From NCBI GenBank assembly GCA_014905825.1, contig JACGCN010000001.1:3596001-3660000 (forward strand): 64,000 bases of DNA, written 5' to 3'. The stretch comes from Lyophyllum atratum (Eukaryota; Basidiomycota; Agaricomycetes; Agaricales; Lyophyllaceae). How positions within the stretch are numbered: the first letter of the stretch is position 1; each line of letters opens with the position of its first letter. The position numbers and the translations under genes were made by a program. A model generated the notes under the pieces. It made no database searches. It was given only the letters and a program-made list of their open reading frames with translations, and was not told the origin of the DNA. Shown one piece after another: positions 11,225-23,710 of the stretch.

Positions 11225-14200
11225 TCACTGTCGCGCTTTGATTCTGATTTGCGCTTCTTCCATCTTCTTGAACAACTCTGCATCACCGATTACACGAGCC
11301 GCATCTCTGACTTCTCTACATGTTTCATCCAAACGAGTGATAACTCGAACAATCGTGCCTTCCTGCAACATCAGTCAAAGCTGTGATTTGTTCGAACGGC
11401 TAGAGGAGCCGACGGGTCAGCTACTGCAATCTTACAAAACTGCAGGAAGCTACGCACCATGCCCTTGGCCCACTCAGTATACAACCTCGACTAATCCAAA
11501 TTTGAGATTAGAGCGGAAATCCTCCACGGCCACCTTGTGATGGTCCTGTATTCTCCCAATCCTGTCACTGATAGCAAGTATGGCATCTCTACCAATTTCT
11601 AGCTTTGGAGGAATGACGGGCTCCACATCGGTCTTTTCCTGGAATACGAAACAAGAGAGCAACGCGACAACCTGTTCTGGCTCGTAGCCCCCAAGGGTAT
11701 TTTCTAAGACGAGCTCCGTCAGCACAAGTTCATTCGCAGAATTAATCTGAATGAGATATTAGGACGGCGAGCGTTTAAAATAATCGGAGAAATCTCACTT
11801 CGCAGGCGACTCGGCCCTTCAAAAGGACAGTCGAATTCTCGTCAATGAACTTTAGCTCTTTCAAAACCTCTATTCGCTGCTCGTAATCTGGAATGAGCTC
11901 CAGATTTTGATCCGACAGCGCTAGTTTAAGGCTGGCGATGTTCGCTCGGAGTAGTTTCTCCCCGTGCACTACCGCGTACTAATGGGCAGGACAACGCTGT
12001 AAATGATTTTTCCGGTACAGGAGAAGGACTATTCACTTACATGATCTTCAAAGTCGCTGCAGAGTACACACGATCTTTTGACCAATTTCTCCGTAATTCC
12101 GTTCCTGAGTTGAAGAAGTTCCTGGAAGTCCAGAGCACGCATCCGATCCCACTCGTTTTCGGGTATTTCTCCGGAAATCTGCCACTCATCGACCAATATT
12201 TGTAGAGCGGTGACCCCATCGCGCATACGAGAGATAAGATGCCGCTCGACGATGCTATCTACCTCGACCTAGGAACTAATATAAGCTGACGTCAGGCGTC
12301 TGATTTCGAGATGTAGCTGACTTTGATCGTTTTGTTGGTGACAAGAGCGATGCTGGTGAGGGGAACCGCTCGTACGTCGTAAACACCGTTGTTGACAAGC
12401 AATGACGCCGGGGTTGGAGGCCAGCGAGGTGCCATTGCTTGGCCATCGATATCTGAAATCATAGATAGGTAACAAATCCTACGACTTGTGGAGGCAAGGT
12501 ACCAACCATGTTCTCCGCTTTTCGTTTCAGGACTGACTAGAGCCAGCACATAATATGTCTTCACCTTCTCCAGCAGGCCTGACTCTAGTGTCTGCAATGG
12601 CGCAGATTTCAAGAGTACAGCGGCTGTGTAGGGTTTGAAGTGCTGCAATGTATCAGTTGAATATTAGCGATCAGACATAGAGCACTGAATAAACAATCAA
12701 TTACGCCGTCACGCAAAATTACAACACGGCCTCCCATCATGGACTTGGCGCCCTGCGGATGGGCAACAGCCATGGTCAGCAACCTCTGATTCAAATTCAC
12801 GATGTCAAAGGAATCATCATAGAAGCTGTTGATATCGTGCAGACAGATGTCACAGTCAAGTTTCCGCAGCGTGGAGAGAACTTTTTCGCTCTAAAGATGA
12901 ATATCAGATGCTTTACGCCACCTTCTGATCGCGATACTCACCTCAACCACCTTCTTCTGCTGTTCAGGCAACAAGCGCTGAGACGCGTTCTCAGAAAAGC
13001 TTCGCTTGATCATCTCTTCCACTTTCAGTGCCTCTACGCGGAGAAGATTCAGGATCATGTTGTACGTCAGCCTGAACTGAGATGACAGCTTTCCGGGTGT
13101 ACCGAGCATCATGGTATGCAGCGTGGTTTGCTACGGGGGTCTGGTCAGGAGAGGTAATGTGACCAATATCCATAACTAGATGTACCTCAGGTAGGGCGTC
13201 GTTGGCGACTATGATAACAGTCCCAGTCGGATCCAGCCCACGACGACCTGCACGGCCCGCCATTTGTGTATACTCTCCGGGAAGGATATCACGGAAGCTA
13301 CGACCGTCATGCTTTCGGATTCCTAGAGAACACCACACATCTGGCTGGCATGTTGACTCCCTATCGGATTATCAGGCGACCATAGGTTTTAGATCGTATG
13401 AGAAATTTCTGACCATGGCGAACGTCTCAGTAGCAAACAGGATTTTCACTAATCCGCGGGCGAAGAGAATTTCAACTACCTGATTGAAACAATCAGTAAT
13501 CATTATGTTCGGCTTTGAAAACCACGGACTTCTTTGACAAGTGGCAAGAGCCCACCATGATGCACACCGATTCCGCGAATGAGTAGATCACGCATCCGTC
13601 CGATCTGTGGCAACTTCTTGTCTGACCCTATGAGAAAACTGTAGTCAATATCAGGAAATGCGAAGGAGGAAAAGCTTGTGAACCTTTCAACCGTGAGAGG
13701 GCTTTCTCGATGGCGATGTGAACCTCGCTTTTCTCCACGGAGGTGCATAGATCGGCATTCGTCAATGTTGCCGCATTTTCTTCGCAGCGCTTCTTCGAGA
13801 AGGTGAAGACTACCACCGGAAGAAGGCCCTTTTTCCGAAGATGGCCAAGCAAATGGACGTATAGGTTTTTGTCCACACTAGTGAAGTTGCTCCGAGGTGC
13901 ACCGCCTCCGCCTCCACCACGACCTCGTGCAGGGGGTGCCGTGCCACGACCACCGCGTGCTGGGGGCCCTCCTCTTTGTCCCCCTCTTTGAACAGGTGCA
14001 GCACCCCTGGCGCCCACCCGCTGAACAGGAGGTAGACCCGCGGCTTCCCGCTCCTTGTCTTGTTTTCGTCTCAAGGCTTCGCCAGCCTCCTTGTAGCTAA
14101 TAAAACGTAGGTCAAAGGTATAAATGAAGCATAAACGGACGGGAAACAGACCCCTGGCCAAGGAAGTTTCTCTTCGCGTCCACAATCTTGTATAGCTCCC

Positions 14201-16030
14201 TTCCGGCATATAAGAAATGCTCAAGTGGTACTGGCCGTTGCGCTGTGGAAATCACATAGATGTCCTTCTTCTTTGTTCGTCTATGCGTAGTAATCTTTTC
14301 TCAAAAACAAAGGATCCTCGAAGATGTGGAACACGTACCCGACCCAGTCCGCGAACTCTTTGGTGTTTGGCACCGTAGCAGATAAAAGAATAATATTCAC
14401 GTGGTCGGGAAGCATTATGATGACCTCTTCCCAAACTACACCCCTCTGTTCCTGAAGTTAGCTAACGTCCTTGTATATGGATGAGAGCCTTACCTCTGCG
14501 TCATTCACATAGTGAACTTCGTCGAAAATAACAAATTCAACATCGCGAATTAGATCAGCGCCTTTGTAGAGCATACTCCGTAGGATTTCGGTAGTCATGA
14601 TAAGACAGCTAGCTTCGGGGTTAATTTGTACATCCCCCGTCAAAATTCCGACAGAAGATGAAGAGAAAGTCTGCTTGAAATCTCGGAACTTTTGATTGGA
14701 TAAGGCCTTGATAGGGGATGTGTAAATCGCGCTATTTTTTCATCATTTGAGATGTGAGATATGATATATCGTGGCCGTGCGCACCGTGTCATATGCTTTT
14801 CTGCCAGAGCAATGGCATACTCCGCAACGACAGTTTTTCCAGCTGAGGTATGGGCTGCGACAAACACCGAGTCGCCCAACTCCAAATGATAAACCGCTTG
14901 CTTTTGGAATGTATCAAGCTCGAAAGGATACTGGAATTAAGTGTCAGCATGTTCCAAGCCTCCACGACCTGACTGCGAAAGACCTTATGCGCCATTTCCG
15001 GAACGAGTTCATGAAAGTTGGACAGTGGTGTATTAACGTCGATGACATGAGCCCAATCGCGTTTTTGAATGTTTGCGCGTTTGAGTCGCCGTCGAGGTTT
15101 ACTTGGCCTTAGGTGGATTGTCTGTAACAGCGAAAGGTGAGAATGAAACGGTATTGCATTCATTGACCAACGTTTACCGTCGTAGGCAGAAGGTCGTCGA
15201 TCTCAGAAACTCCGGCAGCGAAGAGATTTTCTCTTTCGTCTGCCGCAATTTCATTGTCGATATGCTGGATGGCAGGTATATTTGACTATGACATGAAGGC
15301 CAGGTAGACAGATAAATACCATGTCAATGGTTGGCCTGGCACCTTCCAAGTCTTCGAGCGCCATTAGATCGTCATCTTCGATCTCTTCGCCAGGAAGACG
15401 CAACCCTCGGCTTAACCCAGGCGGTATCGTTCGGAGGCCCCTCGTATTCGATCCTGCAGAGTCTGTACTGCTCAGTTCCACCAGTGGGTCTTCAAGGCCA
15501 CCTGGCCAGAAAGGCACGTAGCCAGATTTTCCTCGTACGAAGGTCTTGCTCGGTGCGGGCGCGCGATCCAGAGACGTCGATGTCAGGCCTGTCGATGCAC
15601 GTAAATTTGGTGTCTGAAAATAGGGAATGTCAAGTCACAAAGGGGTAGGAATTACTGGAGCTTTACTTCAACGTAGCCTATTACTCTCCCACTAAGGCCG
15701 GTACGTACGAATGTTAGGTTTGTCGGCGGCGGCGATGGATCAAATGTCAACAACGATGGCACGGACAGTTCATGCTCCCAATGGCTAAAAACGCATCGTT
15801 AGATGGGGATGCAGGATTTCTCGCACTAGACTGTCGCACACTTGGTACGATGGGAGCCAGTGCTTCGGTAACGTCTCTCGAGGCAACAGGAGCTTCTCCT
15901 CTATCTCTTGATGAACTTGCTCTCGCGTTGGCAACTCGGCAAGCTGTAGATCATGAAGAAGCTCCCTTGCATCGCCTGGATTTTGATGAAGAATCTGTTG
16001 GATTAGTTCTCTCTGCTTATCTGTGTCCAT
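11225..16030 (-). CDS. SKI2: Ski2-type DExH RNA helicase of the Ski complex
   Basis: Large, many-exon gene for the helicase that feeds mRNA to the cytoplasmic exosome for 3'-5' decay, acting with Ski3 and Ski8. Motif I (AHTSAGKT) is at about 14830-14855 and the DEVH box ([12 protein letters not shown]) at 14512-14523. The RecA2 motif [10 protein letters not shown] lies at 13237-13266, and the C-terminal helical domain ends RIKARQ with TGA at 11225-11227. The N-terminal region (16030 to about 15300) is acidic and carries the Ski3-binding-like part. An Arg/Gly-rich insertion lies at about 13880-14045 in the helicase core. The start was taken at the ATG 16030; the frame is open a little further upstream without ATG. 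The gene is divergent from the membrane-protein gene at 16220, with only 190 bases between. Exact intron limits were not worked out for every exon. Mtr4 is the main alternative, but the overall sequence fits Ski2 better. Confidence 0.9.
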
Positions 16031-16219
16031 TCGAGTCGAGGATGAGGATTGATGCACAGCCACAGCGCTCAGCCGCCGCTGGCCGGCCAGGGCCGATCAT
16101 CCCCGCGCTGAGATCATCAGCATTCACCGTGTTCGCTCGTTTCGACACCTAGCGCACACACATATCACCAGTTCAAGGGCCATCGCGGCGGTAAGCATGC
16201 TTCCTTTCTCCCCCTCAAC

Positions 16220-18214
16220 ATGGCTCTCTGGAACTTCACTATAGACGATGCCAGTCCTTACTTGTCCTACAGCCCCTATGGTGAGCACTGCTGTTCATAG
16301 GCTGCTAGAATATATCTGACGTTTCATCCAGGTGATGGAGCAGGGTTCTCTGGCGCCTGGCAGACGTGGTATACGGTGTCAGGACTTAGTAGTGCCCCTG
16401 ACCAAGCAAGTCGAGGCGATTCCTATCACATCACCTCGTCGAAGAATGCCAACGTCACCCTCCAATTTATCGGTATGTTCCCGGTGATCAATCGGTCTGT
16501 ACAATCCTCATAGGATAGCGCGCTTAGGGACAGGTGTAGCATTATACGGCTTTACAAACAGCTCCTTCGATGTCATAATTGACGGTGGTCCGCGTACATC
16601 CATAAAGGCCCCAATCACGTTGGATTCGTTGTTGTACTCGAATTACAGTCTAACAAATGAACTTCATTCCGGTTAGTTAGCTCTATATCTCGTCCATATG
16701 ATTAATTGGTCCAAATTCCAACTCCAGTTACTTTGAGTGCTCAGCCATCGCAGATCACCAACTCTACACAAACTCTGGCTTTCGATTTTGCCATTGCATC
16801 TACTACACTAGCCAACGGGTATTTTGTTCCGCCCCTTGTACGTCCCCTGTTTCTGATCATGTCTTGGAAAATCAGTGAAAATCCTCCATCACCCCTCTTT
16901 CATGATAGCTCCAACACAGCCTCTTTCCTTTACTCCGGCGCTTGGGCAGCTGGAATGCAAGATGGCGTTCCTAATGCGACTGTATCCGCGCCCTTCCAAA
17001 AAACGGCGGAAGTCGGCGCAAGTGTCTCATTCTCATTCACTGGGGCAAATGCGGTGGCGGTCAAAGGCCTCGCAAGCTCGGAGAATGGAATGTATTCCGT
17101 GGTAAGTAATCCCTATCTTCGACCTGAAGGGTTGACATTAACTATTTCCATAGTCTTTGGATGGGTCGGCGGCAACCTACAATGGAAGTTCGTTGTGGAT
17201 AATTCCGGATGCCTTGCTGTATTTTCGTGCCGGGCTGGACCCGAACTCTACACACCAACTTAACATAACAAACCTAAGTGCTAGACTATGCCTGAACTCG
17301 ATCATCACTTTCAAGCATGAATCAAGGGACGCAACTCCTAATTCTACCCAGACATCGTGAGTTGACCGACCCATATCCCTATTCACATCTAATATAGTTT
17401 TGCAAGAGCCAAGACACCACACTCCTCAAACAAGGTCGGGGTTATCCTTGGCCCTGCGATAGGTGGCCTACTTTTTGTGATCCTTGGTATTTTCTTCTGG
17501 TATCGGCGACGATGCTCTCAACAGAATCGGTTCAAAATCGGTATTCATAATGTCTCAAGGAAGCTCACTTTCAGTAAGCCAAAACCGAACCCCAAGCCTT
17601 CCACACCTCTTCCACCACACCCCAGTACCGTAGTAAGTCCCATGCTTGCCACGCTTGACCAGGACTCCCGGTCTACATACGACGCCTGTTCCGCGTATAA
17701 CGGCTCTGATGCTCACTCATCCACCAATCTATTGAACGCCGCTTCGGGCTTTGGTCGTCGCAGCATACGATCCATTTCGAGCGAGGCCGACAGCTCAGAA
17801 CAGATGAACTCTTTCGCAGGATGGGAGAGGACGCAACGTAGCCAAGTTCCGACCGTCGTATCACAAGCTAGCAGCGCGTATGGGTATGGCCACCATAGTT
17901 CCTCCAGCACAGATTCCACGAGCCAGTTCTCAAACACCACGCAACGAACTGCGTTACCATCGGGCTCAGTCCCGATCGCCAGCTCATCCACATCGCAGAT
18001 TGGCAGTTTTCGGCGGGGTCATACCCCAGCGCCCGACTACATACCCATGTCCCCTCGAAAGCCCTTGCCAACCATCCCTGTTCCTTCGTACGATGCGGCC
18101 TTGCGGGCTCCTGAATTAACACCGGACGACGCCAAGGATATGTTGAGCCTGCAATTTTCTGTCGATCATGGGTTGGATCCTCCTCTTACGGCACCCTCTC
18201 GGTATGAACGATGA
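16220..18214 (+). CDS. Single-span membrane glycoprotein of unknown function
   Basis: Seven exons (16220-16280, 16332-16472, 16528-16671, 16728-16818, 16909-17101, 17154-17356, 17398-18214) join in phase to 549 residues. There is no cleavable signal peptide (MALWNFTIDDASPYL). The first 380 residues look extracellular: they form two similar beta-rich blocks with many N-glycosylation sequons (NFT, NVT, NSS, NYS, NST). One membrane span (VGVILGPAIGGLLFVILGIFF, about residues 290-312 after the sequons) is followed by a basic stop-transfer RRRCSQQ and a long Ser/Pro-rich cytoplasmic tail. This architecture is widespread in mushroom fungi in large uncharacterised families. It may be a surface sensor or wall-linked protein, but no function is established. 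Confidence 0.72.
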
Positions 18215-18561
18215 TGTCCATTATATATATGCCCACCTTCCTTAAGTTTCAGCATCCTTATTATATCTCTAATGTATCTACTCCTTTTGTATCCGGCATG
18301 AACCCAAGTAATACGTTGTTTTCAAGGAACAGGGCTCGGTAATTCCTACCAATATTGCATTATATACATACCGCTACAAGTACAAGTGGCTTGTTGTCCA
18401 AAGTCGGGTATAAGCATAATGCACACTGCTCTCAGGCACTACACAGAAAGCCACTAAGAAAAGATTAAGAAAAGCCGCAATAGATCAACTGTCTAAATTA
18501 AAATATAGTATATGAGTAGATCGATGCAGGTGGCGTTTTAGGACCGGGAGGGAGCAGAGTA

Positions 18562-19953
18562 TCAGAGATGCCTTTTGCGGGCGTAAATATGCTGGAGTCG
18601 GATGTAATGTGGAAACGTCGCTTTCTTGAGCTCCGCCGTAGCGTTACGCTGGAGTTCGTCCACTACGTCTTCCGGAACGCCACTGCCTAGAAGTAGAGGT
18701 CTACCTGACTCCAGGAAAGCCTAAACCATGCATGTAAGTGGAGTAGCGGATAAGGGAGATGAAGCGGTACTTACCAAGATATCATCCCGCATGGTACTGC
18801 CAATACGAAGCTTGAATGGATCGTGGTGTGCCCAGTGGGAAGTCGGTACCCAGAAGTCTTGGTACACATGGTCTTCAAATGCAGGGTGGTCAGTAACCCA
18901 CGACCTTAGATTCGTTGCAGCGTCTACGGATCCGCCAGAGTTTTGTATGGCGAGTTTAGCAAACGCTAGCCAGCGCGGCCACCAAGGAGCTCGTAGCTCA
19001 TGTGTGCCTATTTCAATCCGCTGGTAGTTATGATCGTAGGCGTGAAAATCCCATTCAATAATGATAGCGAGGCCTCCTGGGCGGAGTACTCGGCTGATGT
19101 GATCAATGAGGGTATAGAAGTCTTTGATCTGGATTACTTTTTTAGGACATATAGACACGGCAAGAATAGAGGTAAACTGAACGTACACCAGAGGAAATAA
19201 GTTGAGAATGAACGACGTCAAAGTCACCATAAAAATGTTCGAGGCCCAGATTGATATCGTCCACTTCGCTCCTGAATAAGACGGCGTCACGATTAATGGC
19301 ACGAGGGCGCCTGAGAAGGGTTAGCTGTCACACCTGCAATTCGGGGGCATTGTGCTAAGACTTCAGATGTGAGCATGAAGCCAGAGACGCAGACAGTCGT
19401 AAACTTACGGCGACTGCATTGGGACAAGATCGACCTGCCACAGCTTGGCAATGAGGAAAATCGCGTGCGGCAGTCAAGAATCCTGGAAGACGTGTCAATA
19501 ATGTGGCGCGAGTGCAGTACACATGTAGTTCACCAGCTTCCGCTGCCACAACCCAGATCTAAGCATGTTTTTGTCTCCCCGGGCGTATCTTCCGCCATTA
19601 TTTCGAGCATGGGCGGGGGATAGTTACCCATGAGATCTTTAAACATTAAGTGCTGTTTTTCTGCAAACTCTGAAAGTGAGCAAGAACGGACAGCCTAGAG
19701 AAGGCGACACCTTGCGCTCACCAAGGCGATCTAGCTCCTCGTCGTCTGCAGGTAACCGGTAGACTTCAGAGTAGTTATTAAGACCCCGGCCGAACTCGTG
19801 CTTGAAAGCCTGGGCACGAATAGAGCTGGTCATGGACCACACCGATGGTGCTGGCGATCCGGAACGGATGGAGACATCGTATGAAGTGTGCGAGCTGGCG
19901 CCTACGCTCGGCGGAGGGCTGAACATGGGCGCGTCAGGCGACAGAGCCAACAT
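18562..19953 (-). CDS. SAM-dependent methyltransferase
   Basis: Class I methyltransferase in several minus-strand exons. Motif I (CLDLGCGSGSW) lies at about 19535-19575. It is followed by the acidic post-I strand (VDLVPMQSP, near 19430) and a later strand typical of this fold (LRPGGLAIIIEWDFHAYD, about 19040-19090). The N-terminus (MLALSPDAPMFSPPPS) is disordered, then a helix region leads to motif I. The C-terminus reads to TGA at 18562-18564. Basidiomycete genomes carry many such proteins, often near secondary metabolism genes, but no metabolite cluster is seen here, so the substrate is unknown. The frame breaks at 19433-19436, where one extra G separates QAVA from VDLVP; no intron explains it. 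The start at 19953 is the first in-frame ATG. Confidence 0.78.
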
Positions 19954-22120
19954 CGCTGCCGTCGTGGTCGCTGTCGAAGTCGGAGGATATGGAAAAAGGG
20001 TCAAGAAAAGACATGCGCTTTAGCATAGACTAGACCGATGTTGACCGCGTGAAAGGTTACATTAGTTCAATTGACTAGGACTTATATATGGACAACTCCG
20101 ATAGCAACAGCGGCGGATATTGCACAACTCGTCCGGACACGTGGCCCCGATTGATCTGGTTCCTGGTCACATCACGTGTCCGCTTTACTCTCTCTCGTCT
20201 ACTTGTCACACACTTGTCGCCGCCGCTCGAACGGGTTGCAGTCCTGGGGTGTTCGCTCCGTATTCGCATGCTGCGTAAATTCCTGGTTCCTAATGGTAAG
20301 TAGCACCAGCGCAGCAGCAACCGGGCATCAATGCGCCCCACTGCTCAATTTAGCCGGAACCACGCTGGCCTACCTACGATGAGATTCGAAGCGCGTATTT
20401 CCGTGCTAAGTTTTCGTCCGTCGTCGGATCTTTGGCCCAGCCCCGACCTCCGATGCTTTTTTTCACTTTCCAATACAATGCGCTCATTTAGGGCCGGGTC
20501 TCACCAGCTTCAAGAAAAATCCCAACGGGGACCTCAGACTTCAGATTTACGCAGGAACTAAGTCGAAACCGCCAATAACTCTTCCGTATCAGAGGAGTCC
20601 GTGTCGTCGCAGACTATTCTCCTGCCTGCTCCTTTCTGCCGTCTCTTCTGCCACGCCGCGTGCAATTTCGATCTTCAATACAAATGGATTACCGCCGGTT
20701 CACCATTACAAGCTAGACTGCCAATCCAATAATAATTACCGCTTGGTAGACCTTGCCTAGCGGAGCTCACTTAAGTATAGGAGATGATTCCAGGAACGAA
20801 CGCCAGGTTGTTGGTGTTATTAAGGAGCATATGCAACTTAGTATACGTTTTGCGTGCGTTTTCGCAATGGCAACATGAGCCGCGATACCGTAAGCACCTT
20901 CATTGAATAGAGAACCGTCTGCTTACTCTCCACTCCGTGTAACTTTTCAATGAATGCGCCCAGGAGTTCCGATTTCAAATGTCGTGCGCATACGGATGAT
21001 CTCATTCTCCACCCATATTCCATGTCCGAATTGCTGAACAGGACCTAGTGGCGTCTCCAATCGGTCCTCCTGGCAGCGACGGCGGTATAGGCTCATACCA
21101 CCATGATCGGCGACGCGTGACAATCCTTCCGGAACAGTGGTCCAGTGGCAACATCTGGAATGGCTATGTTGGCCTTCTTCCCTGTACACGTTGACGGAAA
21201 CTCCCATCAAGCTCGGAACAAATATACATCGTCTTCTCTCTCTATCTCCTTAACCTATACACCTGTCGGTGGCGCCACCTGATGCCGGCAATCCCGGGGT
21301 CTCCTGCGGTCAATTCCAGCGTCTGTATCGCAAGAATCGGTTATCAACTGCAGCATGGTGGAAGGCCCTGTCCTGCGATCTCCATGGGCCTTTGTTCGTC
21401 GTTCTCAGAGTCTTCGATGTAGGCATGGTGATAATGGTGATGTCCGAGGGCGACTGGTAGGCATAAGTAATCTGTTAAATATGATTTTACACTGAACTAC
21501 CTTTGTATACAAGTCCAAAAGAAGTGGTGAGGATTGCCGATACCCTGTGCCCCGTCTGCAGATAAGTACTCGAGACAAGGTTTGCCAAGGGTCGCCTCAG
21601 CGTCGATCGACATGTGTGTCTATCCGAGATTTCCGAAGAGAAGCGACGCCTTGTTCACGTCAGTGAGAAGACTCCCTCGAGTAAGCGGTCGTGGTGCAAA
21701 TTCGCATCGCATACGCGATCGCGTGTTGTCGGCCGTAAGTCTGCTAACCGCAGAACGTGGGCAGATGGCAATTGACAATTCAACCGACTTGTCCCTAGAA
21801 TCCAACCACATTGTCGAGCATTCCTTGAGGCTATTTATAAAATACGACACCCCTCCACTTCTCAGAATTGAAAATCGTCACATGGACCAAGTGTTGATAG
21901 CGATTACGCTGCCGGCCCATGGGCACACTAGCGCAGGGAACTGTGGGTACATCAGGACCTGCGATTGCGTAGCATTGAATGGTAGATTTGACTCATGTGT
22001 AATGACAGGATGGAACGACGAGAGAAAACCCCAGTCCTCACAAAAAGCCAGCCACCAGCCAAACATACCGTAAAGCACCCCATAAGCCACCTCGATCACG
22101 GAGCTTCCAAATCGTGTAAC
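19954..22120. other. Gene-poor region, about 2.2 kb
   Basis: No gene can be supported here. A frame on the plus strand is open from 21534 to 22073 but begins at TTG, lacks splice structure and matches nothing I know. A short ATG frame at 20088-20303 (71 residues) is Arg/Leu-rich and may be chance. The left part contains the upstream region of the methyltransferase, and the right edge is the 3' flank of IST1. Confidence 0.5.
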
Positions 22121-23462
22121 TTAACGCTTCTTTAAAGCGGCGAATCGCTTGGAAAGCGAGTCGAACTCGTCCTCGGGAGGCTCTGGACTAGACGATGACG
22201 GTTTCGAGGTCTTTCCAGAGGTGTATGGGGGTGGCTTCCCCGGACCGTCCTTGGTCTTCTGTAAATCGCCATCGATCGGAGGATTATCAGAAACCTTGGG
22301 ATTCAATTCGGGTGTATCTCCCTTCTGGGTATCTGCTTGGTCAAGTCCTGGTTTCTGGTCGGCACTGGAGTCCGAGTCCTACACATATACCACAAAAACG
22401 AAGAGTGGACGTTATTGCCATGTGGACGACGTATGTCACGGAGCCCTTGAATCAAACTAACCTTAACCCCGCCCTCGGAATTATCATCTTCGTCCTGCTT
22501 CGGAGGCGACCAGTCAATGCTGTATCCCTTCGCGATCTCGTGGAGGTATGCGTCCACGAGTATTGACGATGGCGTGGCTATATCCAATTTCCTCGTAGTC
22601 TTTGTGTCCAATGTGATTAATATGGTGGTCATATGTCTTCGCAAAGGAACAAAGCACAGGAATTTAATGAGTTTCGACTTACACGGTCACTGACACAGCT
22701 GTCACGGTTTTCCATCACCGCGAGAGAGAAATCGCGTCCATATTTGTGCATGAGAATATCTCGCAGAATATGGAGCTCTAAGAGGTAGCAATACATTAAT
22801 ACTTGTCTAGAGATTAGGTGCCCGAAGCTATGAAAATGACCTTTGAGCTCCGTCCGCGGGGCGGCATAAATGATGCTGCATACACTCTCTTTGATACCTT
22901 GGGTGGGGATAAAGCTGAGTCAAGTATATGACGATTATGGCGAGTTCGTTACCTATGTCAGGCTCCCGAGTGCTGTCCATCTTGTGAGCTATTCTTCGAA
23001 TGATACGCGTGCAACTCACTTCTGATCAAGAAGCCCAAACCGCGCGAGCAGCAATTCACAGTATAGCTCTAGGAGCTCAAGGAGCTCCACATGTATATCC
23101 TCGTTAATTACTAGGGGCGCACCAGGAACATTCGTTCACCCTACTTCATTGATTAAGGGGTAGGATGACATGCGTACGTGATTCGACTTTGACTCGAGCC
23201 GTTTCGATCTTTGCTCGTTCAAGGAGGGTAGCGATGTCACGGCGGGTAGCTTTCGCTTGTGCCTCTTTCTTCTGCTGAAGCATTCGCAGGCGTTGCACCG
23301 AGAGCCTTGATAACGGCAGATTAATGAAGCGCCTGAAATGAACAAGGACTGTGGGCAGTCATCTACCGAAGTTGAACCTATTTGACGGTCAGTACAAGCC
23401 ATAAGAGTCTTATTTGTATTCCAACAGCGTACCCTGGCCTTAGGGGCGTTCCAAGGCGGCAT
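22121..23462 (-). CDS. IST1: IST1-like regulator of ESCRT-III / Vps4
   Basis: Minus-strand gene in several exons, start MPPWNAPKARV at 23462, stop TAA at 22121-22123. The IST1 helical domain is clear: RLRMLQQKKEAQAKATRRDIA, ERAKIETARVKVE, INEDIHVELLELLELYCELLLARFG, and later ILRDILMHKYGRDFS and VDAYLHEIAKGYSIDW. Family knowledge: IST1 binds the MIT domain of Vps4 and modulates ESCRT-III disassembly at endosomes. The C-terminus is Pro/Lys-rich and ends in a Leu-containing helix (DEFDSLSKRFAALKKR), in the place and style of the MIT-interacting motif of ESCRT-III proteins. The gene sits 248 bases after the 3' end of the calcium uniporter gene on the same strand. Confidence 0.88.
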
Positions 23463-23710
23463 TGAAGGCGACGTTCGTTAAAGAGAGTCAAATACGAGGC
23501 CGCGGCTTGTGCAGTGAACATATTTGGCTGTATTGCTCGGCGCCATCTGATCTTGACATCTGTCATCATGATCTGATCGTTTATCCGGTGAATGAATAGG
23601 TCGCCGTGCACTGACAGTGCTTGAGAATCGAAATCGAGCAAGAAGTCCAAATCCCTGGAGATTTCGCTGTATAAGACAGATGGTATCCGAAGCCACACAG
23701 AAAATAATCA

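Noticed and set aside
21534..22073. 179-codon open frame on the plus strand
   Set aside because: It starts at TTG, has no splice signals or recognisable family, and composition is not coding-like compared with neighbours.
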